Below are positions 47,501-58,366 of a stretch of 64,000 nt of DNA, piece by piece. A program made the position numbers and the translations under genes. This DNA comes from Cydia pomonella. Its lineage: Eukaryota > Arthropoda > Insecta > Lepidoptera > Tortricidae. The stretch spans positions 14,432,550-14,496,549 of the forward strand of contig NC_084707.1 of the NCBI RefSeq assembly GCF_033807575.1, given 5' to 3'. The notes beneath the pieces are model-generated. The model searched no databases and had not been told where the DNA came from. It worked only from the letters and a program-made list of their open reading frames with translations. Every line of letters starts with the position of its first letter. Position 1 is the stretch's first letter.

Positions 47501-47565
47501 GTTTTTCCGTATATTGTTATAAATTTTATGTCATGAAAGAATTGCTTAGTATTACTGTTCTGTAC

Positions 47566-47752
47566 CCCTAGTGTAAATTTGATCGACATCATAACGTGAC
47601 GAACGCGTTTGCGTTAAGTTTCATTTTGTATAGGATTTTGAGTTTCCAAAACGTCCCGCTTGGCGCGCTCTTTCTAAATCCAATACAAAATGAGACTAAA
47701 CGCAAACGCGTACGTCACGTTTCGAAATTGAATTTATTTACACTAGGTGTAC
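47566..47752. mobile_element. Foldback MITE with CCCTAGTGTAAAT termini, copy 1
   Basis: The left arm AACGTGACGAACGCGTTTGC is mirrored by CGCAAACGCGTACGTCACGT. The central loop holds CCAAAACGTCCCGCTTGGCG. The neighbouring open frames at 47314-47790 are repeat-derived. Confidence 0.85.
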
Positions 47753-48549
47753 TGTTGTTCTTCATAAATGATAGGAAACTAATAGTGTAACGTCGATACC
47801 AAAAGATGCAAAGTTGTCTCGCTCATGTGGCAAATATTCCGATATCAAATAAAAAAGGTCTGAATAGGGGAGCAAATCGGTCGAAAGTGGAACCAAACAA
47901 GCACATGTCGGTTGAATACAATTGCAAACCCGTTACTAGCCGTGGCGTGCCGCGTACCTGCCACGCGATACAAATAAAACCCGCACTCGTGACCTATTTC
48001 TAAACCTATTAACGAATCGGAGAATGTCCTTTATGTAACTTTTAATTAATTCAAATATTCTTTTTATTTTGTTTGAATGGGTTTCTGTTTTATGGGTGCT
48101 ACAAACTTTGAATTACGCTGTTTAAACTTCTCTTCAGTTCAATATTTCTCCCAAAACTTGAATGCTATTGTTGTTTTTTTTACTTTAAGGTAATCTTATG
48201 GCATACCTAGCGAAGCAATAGTTCATACTTGTATATTAATGTTACTTAATTATAATGTGTACTTATTGTTGTAACTATACAAATTGTATATAAAAATAAC
48301 ATTTATTTCAGGTCTAAAAACCCACATGACATCAAATCAATCAACAAAATAAAATAAAAAATTAAAATACAATAGATTAAAAAAAAAAAAAAATACATTA
48401 ACAGTAAACAAAATTACTACGCTACAAACAATTGTCGTAATGGTTTGTCATAACTTTGTTTGGTCAGTGATATATTATGATTTCTACCCAGACACCCAGT
48501 GTTCTGTCAAGGGGCATTTATGAGTATCATTCTAATACTTCTAATAAAT

Positions 48550-48712
48550 GTTGTATTAAGTAAGTAAGTAAGTAAAGAATTATTGCACCAACAATTATAC
48601 ATTTTACATACATGTAAAACTACAAATGAATTTTAAAGGAAAATAGAACCAGGTAACAACAGGCGGTCTTATCGCTAAAAAGCGATCTCTTCCAGACAAC
48701 ATTTAGGTAGCA
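48550..48712 (-). mobile_element. 3' end of a non-LTR element with a TAAGT-type tail
   Basis: On the minus strand it contains AGCGATAAGACCGCCTGTTG, then TAATTGTTGGTGCAATAATT, and a tail of ACTTACTTACTTACTTAATA. This is the usual 3' UTR and short-repeat tail of a lepidopteran non-LTR family. No coding part is present. Confidence 0.6.
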
Positions 48713-48872
48713 GGAAATTTAATTAATTACTAATTAATTGTATTATTTGTATTTTAATTTGTTTTGCATATTCACAGTGCCTTGGTAACTACTGTAACGC
48801 TGTGTAGTAACACAATTAGTAAATTTGAATAATAAAATAAACATAGGTATGTATAAAGAGCTTGTTAATCAC

Positions 48873-49679
48873 ATCACGTGATCTTCCTTATCTTCTAATT
48901 TTCGGGGGCCCTTGCGGATACACTTCGACCCATAGGGATCTTTTGTCTAGTTGCTCCCTAAGGAAAGATCCTTTAGCTACTCAAGAGCTTTTTTTACCAT
49001 CTCCATATGCCGGATGATGGAGCTTATGGGTAGCCTTTTGAATTCCTTTGGTTCCAGATAGCCTGCTCCAAAGTCCTTCATTCTTTGTCTGGCGAGGGCG
49101 TGACATTCACACATTAGGTGTGTTATTGTCTCTTCCTCATCACCACACATTCGACAATCGGTGTTGTCGGAGTGTCCCATCCTGGCCAAAACTCCTTTGA
49201 CCCCATAATGGCCCGTAAACACCCCTGTTATAATTTGAAGTTGTCTCCTGCTGTTTCCATAGCTTTTTGCTCCAACCGGAGCCTACTCCTTGTATGAAGA
49301 GCTTTGAGTGCTTTAGATCCGTCAGACTGTCCCATTCTTTTTTGTCTGGTCTTAGTGTGGTCTTTGATAGCCGTTATAATGGTTCCCTGTGAGAGCCCCA
49401 CGAATGGTTCCCGACCTACGTGGTTGCTTACAGATCCGGCTCTGGCAAGTTCATCTGCATTTTCATTGCCTATGAATCCCTCGTGCCCTGGGATCCATAC
49501 CATTTGCATTTCATTTTGTCTTCCAAGCTGGTTCAGAGCTTGGACACCATTGTATATCAGTCTAGAGACCACTCTTGGCGTCATGAGCGCTTTGAGTGCA
49601 GCCTGACTGTCGCTTAGTATAGGTATAGATATTCTTGCCTTGCATTTGCCTAACTATATTCTGATGCATATCACGTGAT
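48873..49679 (-). pseudogene. 5'-truncated non-LTR retrotransposon: RNase H domain and 3' end, frameshifted
   Basis: The minus strand encodes an RNase H segment with SDSQAALKAL (from a frame open upstream of 49584) and WIPGHEGFIGNENADELARA, including two of the catalytic acidic positions. A second frame (48977-49222) gives FTGHYGVKGVLARMGHSD and a C-X2-C-X8-H-X3-C knuckle (CRMCGDEEETITHLMC). The two parts are in different frames, with the shift near 49230-49265, so the copy is broken. A 3' UTR (48883-48976) contains AAAGGATCTTTCCTTAGGGA. The direct repeat ATCACGTGAT flanks it at 48873-48882 and 49670-49679. No reverse-transcriptase domain remains. Many insect I/Jockey/R1-like elements have this arrangement. 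Confidence 0.85.
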
Positions 49680-50399
49680 ACAATTTAACACTATGTGTCA
49701 ACATCAGTATCAGAATCCCGTTTTACTATACCGCCTGGCAAAACATGTTCGCGTCTGCGGAAGGAAGTGGCTCAATTACCGCAGGCTGCGTGCAAAGCAG
49801 CTACTTTGTTCACGTAACTTGACTGTACGTTTTTTTCTAGCATAACTTGACCTTAAAATCTATTCCAACTAAATGTAAGCGGAGATCGGTTTTATACTGC
49901 TTTAGTGATAAGCGCTGCGAATAAACGAGCAGTGTGCATCGGTCTGGTCACGTCGCGTTATAATGCGGCGCAATTGTTATGCGATCTGTTCTGTTAAAGT
50001 CCGATTCACACGTGTTTAAGCAGCGGAAGGGTTGACTTTGTCGGCTCGTGGCAGAAATGTTTGCGTAATCCAATGTGTTTAAAAGTATATACATACATAC
50101 TTTCAAACAAAATAAAATCTAAATAGGTTGAAAAATAGCGGAGTGTGAGTTACAAATATTAAAATACAAAAAATAAAACATTCTTAATTATTTTGGAATT
50201 TTGAAGTCGGTTAATTAAAATCAAATTAAATCGCCCTCGAAAATCTAACGAATCATCCTCTTGATATCTACAAAGCCAAAAACTGCAATCATCACATCGT
50301 GTCAAGGACTTATTGTCATTTCAACGTAAACACATCGTTTTCGACACTTGTTCAGTTTAATCACATCTAGTAAGTAAAAGTAAAAGCTGTTCCGACCAA

Positions 50400-50980
50400 G
50401 CCAAAATAACTTTGTTCAAGGCGTACTGTCAGGCGTTCTACACTAGTCAGCTGTGGTACCATTTCATGAAACGTTCGTTCGATAGAGTTCGAGTACAGTA
50501 CAACAACGCGTTTCGTGCAATGTTACGGCTACCGTGGCGGTGTAGTGCGTCTGGTATGTTCGCCGAGAACAGAGTAAATGACTTCTACGTTATAATGCGT
50601 AAAAGGCACAGGTCGTTTGTTGGGAGAGTGAGCGTATCGGCGAACAGCATTGTCAAAGTAGTGTATGCAACCTGCTACTGTATGAGCATCGTTTCCCCGC
50701 TGCACCTATTTGTGACGTTATCTATGAAAAGGGACCTTATTGTCGATGGCGCTTCCGCCGTTATAAACGATGTTCCGATACAAATACAACGCTGCGCGAC
50801 GCAGTGCGGCGTAAGCGCCATCGACAATAACGTCCCTTTTCATAGATAATGCCACATTTAATTAGTTTTAATTTTAGTCTAGTGTTTTTTTTTTAATTTA
50901 ATTGTATATTTGAGTTGTAATTATTGTAATGTAATCGGTTGATACCTGAATAAATAACATTTTTATTTATTTATTATTAA
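50400..50980 (+). pseudogene. 3' end of a CR1-like non-LTR retrotransposon, interrupted by a MITE
   Basis: The plus-strand frame from about 50400 reads ITLFKAYCQAFYTSQLWYHF, QYNNAFRAMLRLPW and CSASGMFAE. I recognise this as the extreme C-terminal part of lepidopteran CR1-like reverse transcriptases. From 50718 the frame runs into an inverted-repeat insertion, so the final residues of the frame (to 50849) are not element protein. The 3' UTR continues at 50850 and ends in an ATTT-rich tail near 50965-50980. The catalytic core is absent. Confidence 0.8.
50718..50849. mobile_element. Hairpin MITE nested in the CR1-like fragment
   Basis: The left arm TTATCTATGAAAAGGGACCT, then TATTGTCGATGGCGCTT, is mirrored by the right arm ending GTCCCTTTTCATAGATAA. 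It is 132 bp, almost wholly self-complementary, and splits the reading frame and 3' UTR of the retrotransposon. Confidence 0.85.
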
Positions 50981-52111
50981 ATCGAGATATGCCAGGCACC
51001 GATTCGGATGAGTAATAATATTATACAAATTGTGTTTTTGTGCCAAATGTCAAGAAACAGGTAAAATCAGGGACCGCAAATAAATCAATTTAAAATGAAG
51101 GTTAAGACGAGTTAATATTATGCTACGTTTGTCACAGTCGTGACTTCACTCTAACGTGTACTTACCAACTGGAAGTAGAACAAGTCCAGTTGGAAATCGT
51201 AAAGTGGGGTATTAAGCGTTTCGTGAAAAAGAAACGAAATCCGTAGATATATCGTAAAGTAGTTCCCACAATAGTAAGATCGTGACCGTCCCGACGATCA
51301 GGAGCGACGATAGCTCTGCACTTCCACTCTGCTTGAGTTACTTCGTGAGGGGACTTAATTGTGGAATTTGACCGAGATTATCTAACTGTATATTAGGACT
51401 TGTTTCAGTGGCCATGCTACTTATTACACTGAGAACGAAATGCCAGTAGGGAGCGGGCAATGACAAACTATCCTTATCCTATCTATCTTGTCCTGTGTGT
51501 GACTCTCTCTCCTCTCGTTTCCCCACATTGACCTTACTCCATCTCTTTCTTAATATTTTTAAGTTGAAATGAGTATCATGTTATTTGATATCTGATAAGT
51601 GTACCTAGATAGCTACATTAACTACCTACTTTATTTTAATTTCTAAGTACTCCTTTTAAAGATAGTAAGTCGGTATTCGTTACTTATTTGTGGTACCAAA
51701 CAATGTATCGTAACAGCCGTTATGTCTATATTATAGTCTCTGTATATCGGCTTAAGTTATCACAAACTACGTCGTTGCATAGGTAAGCAGGTTAGTTTTG
51801 AATAGTAAGCACCGATACCATCAATGCTCGGAGGTGTTAACCCAGGGAATGGGATTATACAAACGACGTATCACACAGGTCGAACGATCCTATCTGAATG
51901 TTTGTATCTACAAACGGCTCGTCTCCATACTATGCATATTTTATGCCTCACGTGGTTTCATTATTGTGTATATACAAATCAAGATTGACGCAGCGAAATC
52001 ATTGTAAGGAAAAATACCTATACAGAAATAAAAAGCCGTGTACATTTTTCTATACGTGGTTATTGTAGGTTCTAATCGAAATTTTACATAAAAAAAATGT
52101 AGGGCATTACC

Positions 52112-52305
52112 TGTACCCCTAGTGTACATTTATTCGATAGCGAAACGTGATGTTCGCGTTTGCGTTAACTCTCATTTTGTATGGGATTTAGAAACAGCGC
52201 GCCAAGCGGGACGTTTTGGAAACTCAAAATCCCATACAAAATGAGACTTAACGCGAACGCGTACGTTACGTTTCGCTATCGAATAAATTTACACTAGGGA
52301 TACTG
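52112..52305. mobile_element. Foldback MITE with CCCTAGTGTA termini, copy 2
   Basis: The left arm CGATAGCGAAACGTGATGTT is mirrored by CGTACGTTACGTTTCGCTAT. The loop holds GCCAAGCGGGACGTTTTGGA, the reverse complement of the loop of the copy at 47566, so the two copies are in opposite orientation. Confidence 0.85.
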
Positions 52306-52802
52306 AACTATACACATAACTTTAACACTCAAAATACGTACGTATATCGCATAGATATCGGATCTTGGGGTCTGATTTTGTACGGAGATACACGGTAAGA
52401 AGTGAGTAAAATAAATTGGAAATTCAATTTGTCCTAAAACTTTCTCATGTGGAAACCGGGAATTCCCGCAGTTTTGCGTACGATGAAATAATTCTCAGTG
52501 CTTTGGAAAAGTGATTATTATCCGAGCCAGAAATCCACTGAGAACTCATTCTAAATATTTAAACCATTCGTGAAAATTGGAAACGTTTTATTGAAATGAA
52601 GAATCCGTAGGCGGCACCAGCTTTTTTAAATTTAATGAAAGGGGCGACTTAGATCTTTTAAAATCTTCTATCTAATCTATTTAAAATCGAGGAAATTTAA
52701 AAATGGACTTGGATGGAATGAAGAAAATGAATTTATCTGCGTATTAAATTACAGTGTCAATGCAGTCAAATAATGACTTTTTTTATTAATGGTAGTTTCG
52801 GC

Positions 52803-52842
52803 CATAGAGAAATAGTAAGCTAAGTGCTCACTCCATATGGTC
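52803..52842 (+). mobile_element. Solo end related to the MITE at 6507
   Basis: CCATAGAGAAATAGTAAGCT followed by AAGTGCTCACTCCATA matches the terminal repeat at 6507 with a few changes. No partner end is seen downstream. Confidence 0.55.
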
Positions 52843-55800
52843 TTTCTTACGTCCTTGACAAGTCTAGTGGGATGTTTATTCGACGATCATTGCGGGCTCT
52901 AAGGCCTCTATGGCTGCTGAACCCCCTTTTGTCATGGGCACCAGATTGTGATGTTTGCAAGTCGATGGATGGCTGTGTATCAGATGTGTCTGCGGTATTG
53001 TGAGGTGATGGACGAAAGTTGATTGTGATCTACTTTTCCTATTGTGTAATCCTATGTATTTTATAATCTGAATTGTAACAGTGCTTTGGATTGTAATGCT
53101 GTATATTATGTTTCCAATGAAAATGAAAAATTGTCCCTATAGTCGTTTCAGTGAACGGTCTCGTAGCGAAGAGTCTCGACCAACACCTTGAGAGAATCTC
53201 GCTAGATGGTTGGATCAAGGGATGAGATCAGAAGACGGTAGTCTTGGACACGAAGGGGATAGTCCGATGGGACGGGAAACTTCATTTCATTTATTGCATA
53301 GTCATGAATATAATTACAAAATAAGATGTTACTCTCAAACAAAATCATTTGGGAGTATCGTTGACGTGCTTTAATTTAATCCATTCAATATGTGTTAAGT
53401 AGCTTCGAGTAATCGTTTTTGTAACCCTACGAAATAACCGCAACATAATATCAGTACATTTTGTACACTAGCCCTCATTAAAGTTCTTGAGGTACCGTAA
53501 TTTTAAGATAAAAGGTATGCTCATGAGTAGGTACCTACATTATAAAGGTATATATATAAGGGTCTCGGCGTTGTTACCGTCCTTGAGGTGAATAATGGGA
53601 CCGCTTTACCTAAACACATGAGGTATACGACTAACGAAACATCAATATTCTGTTTACGTGACCTACTCGTAATTCTTGTCGCTGGCTCTGTAAAACAACC
53701 TAGGGCTTTGTAAACGTTATACAGTTTATTTGAATTCTATTTAGCCGAAGAGATCAGACTTCTGGGGCTTGTCCTCGATATTTGAAAATTGTGAGCGTGT
53801 TCTGCATTTAATGTTACATGATGTCTGCAATACGATTTACGATCTAATGAAATTGCTAAGTTAAAATCTTTATAATATTAAATTTCAGTATACCTCGACA
53901 GAGTAAGTTTTTTTACCTGGTCGTTAAGTTTACTTCTCTATTAAAACGATAATAACATCTGATTAACCGTTGATTTTTCTAAGGTCACATTAGATTCGTA
54001 ACAAGTGTGTAACTCCCCTTGTCGGCCGCGCCCCGGATTAAATTGTTTAATTGACGCTAATTGTCGGACACCCGCCGCGTCGACTAACGAACCTTTCAAG
54101 CTGGCGGTAAAACAGTTATTTTAAAATTACCACAGTCAACGGCATATATTTTTCGCTGGTATTTTATACAAAGGTAGGATTCAAATAAATTAATTCAATA
54201 AGCTATCTCAAAATGGTCAACTATATCGATGGGAAGAACTGCAAGGATTGCGACAAAAAAATCATGGCTTAAACGGTCAAACAAGTTGAGAATACTAAAA
54301 ATAGATAAAAATAGATGTTATTGAAATACCCGGAGACAGTAGAAGTTTGAATTAAATTATGATTGAGTGTCCTTTATGTTCGCTTGATAGAAATTTCTGA
54401 AGGTTAGACAATAATATGAATATTAAAGACACTTTTACTTTGTTACTATTTGACTCCCACACCTGAATACGGGAAGTCAATAAATTTAAAATTAAATAGC
54501 AATTTTAGGTTGCTCCACATTTCTGAAGATGATGTTTGTTGGAGTTGTCATGATTTCAATCGACAAACTTAGTTTAAATATCTCCCTCTTAATCAAACAC
54601 TTCTCCATCTTAGATATTGTAGAGCCAATGTTTTATTCAGCACGTTCATTCTGAGTATTAGTCCTTTCAATTTGTTTATTTATTCATCGCATATTTACAT
54701 TGGTACGATACTGGTGTAGTCATCACCTCCGTTCTTGATGATACGTGCATATGCGTGAGTCTTGTTTACGTTGCATAAATAATAAAGGGCCGACATAAAT
54801 TAGATTGTGCTGGATGACTACGCTTCAAAGTAAAACGCCATAAACGACATTGCGGCCAGTTAATATGTGTTAGGTAATACTCGAATATATAAGTATATTG
54901 AGACTTCTAACTTGATTCTAGCATTACTATTTCGTAACTTAATTTATAACTTGTGGCAGTGTTCTATTTAACGTTTTATCGCCGTTATGTGAGTAGTGTA
55001 AAAATAAACTGTTTGGCTCGGGGGAGTTAATTGTTGGCTCGTCCGTGAAACATTCCCCGCGAGAATTTTGCACTTGTAATTATGTCAAGTTCTACAAAGT
55101 TCACTGACGTCTGATTTCATTATTGTTTAATATTCCATTTTCAATTCTGAATAGTTTTGTTATGCGTATAATACTTTTAATTGAAACATCAAATTAGCCA
55201 AGTTCATGAGTTAACTACGTTCAGCATTGCACATACTTAGATGTTTACCTGTTATTCAAATATAAAGTGGATAAATCTGTTTAGCGAAAATTAACGGTTT
55301 AAGAGTGACAATATGTATTGTTTGTTCACGATGTCAAGGCGCCAAATCTAAAATGCTTTTTAATGTCCGAACTCAACGTTTCTTTTCTTTAACCTAAAAT
55401 CGGCGAGCAAATGGAGCGAGAGACAAAGTGGGCCAGATCTGGATAAAGGAAATCGGATTACTTTAGATAGCTACTCTTTTAATTGCACTCACAAGGGCGA
55501 CTCGCCGAATTCACGACTACGAATTTAGGTTTCATGAGTACTTGATGATGTTGTTTTGTGCTCGTGAGCTGCTATTACGCGCAGCAGCAGTGATTCTCTT
55601 TTAAGGCTTTTAGATCTGTTTATTACTCGATTAAAGAATAGCAGGTCAGATAACTTGAACATTGGATACTTGGATAATAGACATGTAATAAGTTTTTTGA
55701 CTCCCTATACCTTATTTCAGTAACAAAACCTTAGTCCTTCGTATACCAGTTACCTGGTATCTTATTTTAACTAAAAATGATACAGTCTCAGTTATAAACA

Positions 55801-56329
55801 CTTGTGATCGAGATAAGGTATTTTTATGACTGAACTGTACCTATGTGGATCAACATCATTCTGTAAAAACACTATATAGTTATTTCAGTTTGTAGAATAT
55901 TTAGTGTTTTTACAGTAGTCCATGCCTATCAAAAATGCGATAACCTACATCTGTGTGACCCAGCTTAGTAACGTAAGATACTTAATATTTTAGCAAGTAA
56001 TATGTAAACAAACGTCAACTTATCAACATCGTAAACTCATCGTTGCCACTCATACATGCAAATTTGATTACAAGTTGACTAAACATGCAAAATACTATAC
56101 TAATGACACGTGTTGTTATAAACAGAATTGACACAAGAAGTAATAGTAGATTATTAACTAAGGGATGAAAGGATGAAAGGCACTCATTTGTATTTGTGTA
56201 TTTAAAACATGACTAAGTATCAACTTTTATAGTATTTCTTGAGGGTACTTTCAGTTAATAATTTAGGTAAAAGTATCGTGATTTATGGAATGGCGAGTTA
56301 AATACAGTGAATTTAATTTATTACGACGA

Positions 56330-56640
56330 CCTTGGTTGTAGCGACCATTCGGATATAGCGATGTTAAATCCAAGTCCCATGAATTTAAACCATACAATTC
56401 ATGTGGATATAGCGACATCGGATGTAACGCCTAATTCGGGTGTAGCGACGGTTTTTAACAAACTATTTGTAACAAATTCTTAGAAATCCCATGCAGATAT
56501 TGTGACCGGGAGTCAGTCGTCAAAAGACAAAGAGCTTTAAGTACTTTATTATCTTTTGTTTACATCCACAAATGTTTAGCAACTGTGGCGACCTTTTGTT
56601 TATAGGTGGACATTAGCTGGATAGGGATATAGCGTGAACA
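56330..56640. repeat. Cluster of GATATAGCGAC-type words
   Basis: TGTAGCGACC (56338), GGATATAGCGATG, GGATATAGCGACATCGGATG, GGTGTAGCGACGG, GCAGATATTGTGACC and GGGATATAGCGTGAAC occur within 310 bp at irregular spacing. This suggests a degenerate short-unit repeat or the interior of an unidentified element. No frame is present. Confidence 0.5.
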
Positions 56641-56895
56641 CTTGTTCAAAAAGTACGTTTCGGAGTTTTATTACACAAAGAAATTAAAACTAAGATACAC
56701 CACTGAAACTTGTTAAAAGAAGTTTATGCGTGGTGCAAATGCATCACTCCGCTCAACTGCATGCTTAATGTGTAGTAAATAAGTAAGTACAATTAAGGAA
56801 GGTGTACTTATACAGGTAAGCAAACGTATAGCAGGTAACACTCGCCATCACACATTCTCGTCCGTTATGTAAGATGAAATTTATTGAATGCATTT

Positions 56896-57078
56896 TTACA
56901 AGTATTTCTGTAGGTTATTCAGTATACTAGGTAGCATATATTCCCACGTCCTTCTGCCGTACACGTTTACGGACCTAGGTAGTATATTATCTAGGTTGAA
57001 AAACTGTGCTACGTACGGTCGAGGACATTTATTCTTTAGCAGTTTATGGTTCACTTTACATTGGACAGCTCTTAGCAT
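56896..57078 (-). pseudogene. Possible C-terminal tail of a non-LTR reverse transcriptase
   Basis: The minus frame reads LKNKCPRPYVAQFFNLDNIL and VNVYGRRTWEYMLPSILNNL before a stop. The pattern of a tyrosine-glycine-arginine turn followed by a leucine-proline-leucine-asparagine end resembles the tails of several non-LTR elements. The assignment is weak. Part of it is duplicated in inverted orientation at 57101-57140. The plus-strand frame 56888-57322 across the same DNA looks like a shadow. Confidence 0.3.
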
Positions 57079-57774
57079 TAAGTATGTTCAACCAAAACTT
57101 GAACCGCAAATTGCTAAAGAATCAATTTCCTCGACCGTACACAACTTATTATGTCTATATATTTTATCTAATAGTTTTATTTTATCATATTCATCAAGAA
57201 CTATCGACATGTTGATTTTGTCAAAGATAGACATTACAGTGTTTAAAAATATCACTTTCGTTTGTAATTTGTTTAAGTATGTTGGAAGTATAGTTTTAAG
57301 TATACTCAGCTGTAATTTATAAATGTTATTTATGTATGTTTTATATGTTCATCCGTAACTACTTAGCCCATAACTTATCACCGAGTCAGCCAGAGACAAG
57401 TATAGTAATCTTAATACATTATACTTCCATCGATTCGTAATCTCGCGCCAATCGCACTTTTTAAGCACAATCATGCTCTTATCAACAGTTTATATACTAA
57501 AATCTCATATTTATGTACGACGATATCCCTTTTTAGTAAAAATATATGCTAGTATGATGCTAGTAGATTTAGTATGATGCGGTGCGGTACTACTTATTTT
57601 GTGGCTACATATCAATAAAATTTGTCATATTTGTTTAGATTATTAGCAAATTAACTTTATTATGTTATTTCCTTTGTCCATTACCTGCGTTATTTAATTT
57701 CCTGGTGGTCATCAGCATCAGTATTTAGCTTGCTTTTGCATATCTAGCTTGCAATAAGAAGTCTTACTTACAAA

Positions 57775-58069
57775 ATTAATAAGAAATCTTCTTCTTCTTC
57801 TTCTGGCCTTATCCCATTTTTATTTGGGGTTGGCTCTCCTAATCAATTTTCGCCAGTTATATCTGTTCCGGGTCGTCGTTGGGTCTATATTCTTATTCTC
57901 TAGGTGTTTCTTAACTACGGAAATCCATGTAAGTCGGGGTCGTCCACTCTTTTTCGGTTCTTTCATACATTCGAGCACCTTTCTAGTCATGTGGTCCTCC
58001 GGCCTTCTCATGACATGCCCATACCATCGGAGTCGTGTTTCTGTTAGCTTGTCCTGATTAATAAGAAAT
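57775..58069 (-). pseudogene. 5'-truncated RTE-like non-LTR element with a 13-bp target duplication
   Basis: The minus frame (stop near 57820) reads DKLTETRLRWYGHVMRRPED, TRKVLECMKEPKKSGRPRLT and NRYNWRKLIRRANPK, the C-terminal segment shared by RTE-like elements. It ends in GGGATAAGGCCAGAAGAAGA and a GAA-repeat tail. ATTAATAAGAAAT lies at both ends (57775-57787 and 58057-58069), a perfect 13-bp duplication. Only 269 bp of the element was inserted. Confidence 0.85.
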
Positions 58070-58081
58070 AGTTATCAAATA

Positions 58082-58366
58082 TTATTGACAACCGGTTTGG
58101 CCTAGTGGGTAGTGACCCTGCCTACGAAGCTGATGGTCCCGGGTTCAAATCCTGGTAAGGGCATGTATTTGTGTGATGAGCATGGATATTTGTTCCTGAG
58201 TCATGGGTGTTTTCTATGTATTTAAGTATTTATAAATATTTATATATTATATATATCGTTGTCTAAGTACCCTCAACACAAGCCTTATTGAGCTTACTGT
58301 GGGACTTAGTCAATTTGTGTAATAATGTCCTATAATATTTATTTATTTATTTATTTATTATGCAAC
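58082..58366 (+). mobile_element. SINE-B, second young copy
   Basis: Nearly identical to the copy at 44764 over about 250 bp, with the same tRNA-like promoter boxes, but with a longer ATTT tail (about 58341-58360). It starts only about 13 bp beyond the right target duplication of the RTE-like fragment. No clear target-site duplication of its own was seen. Confidence 0.9.

Noticed and set aside
56888..57322. A 144-residue plus-strand frame
   Set aside because: It is hydrophobic, AT-driven, and covers the opposite-strand retroelement-like tail and its inverted duplicate. No family pattern was seen.
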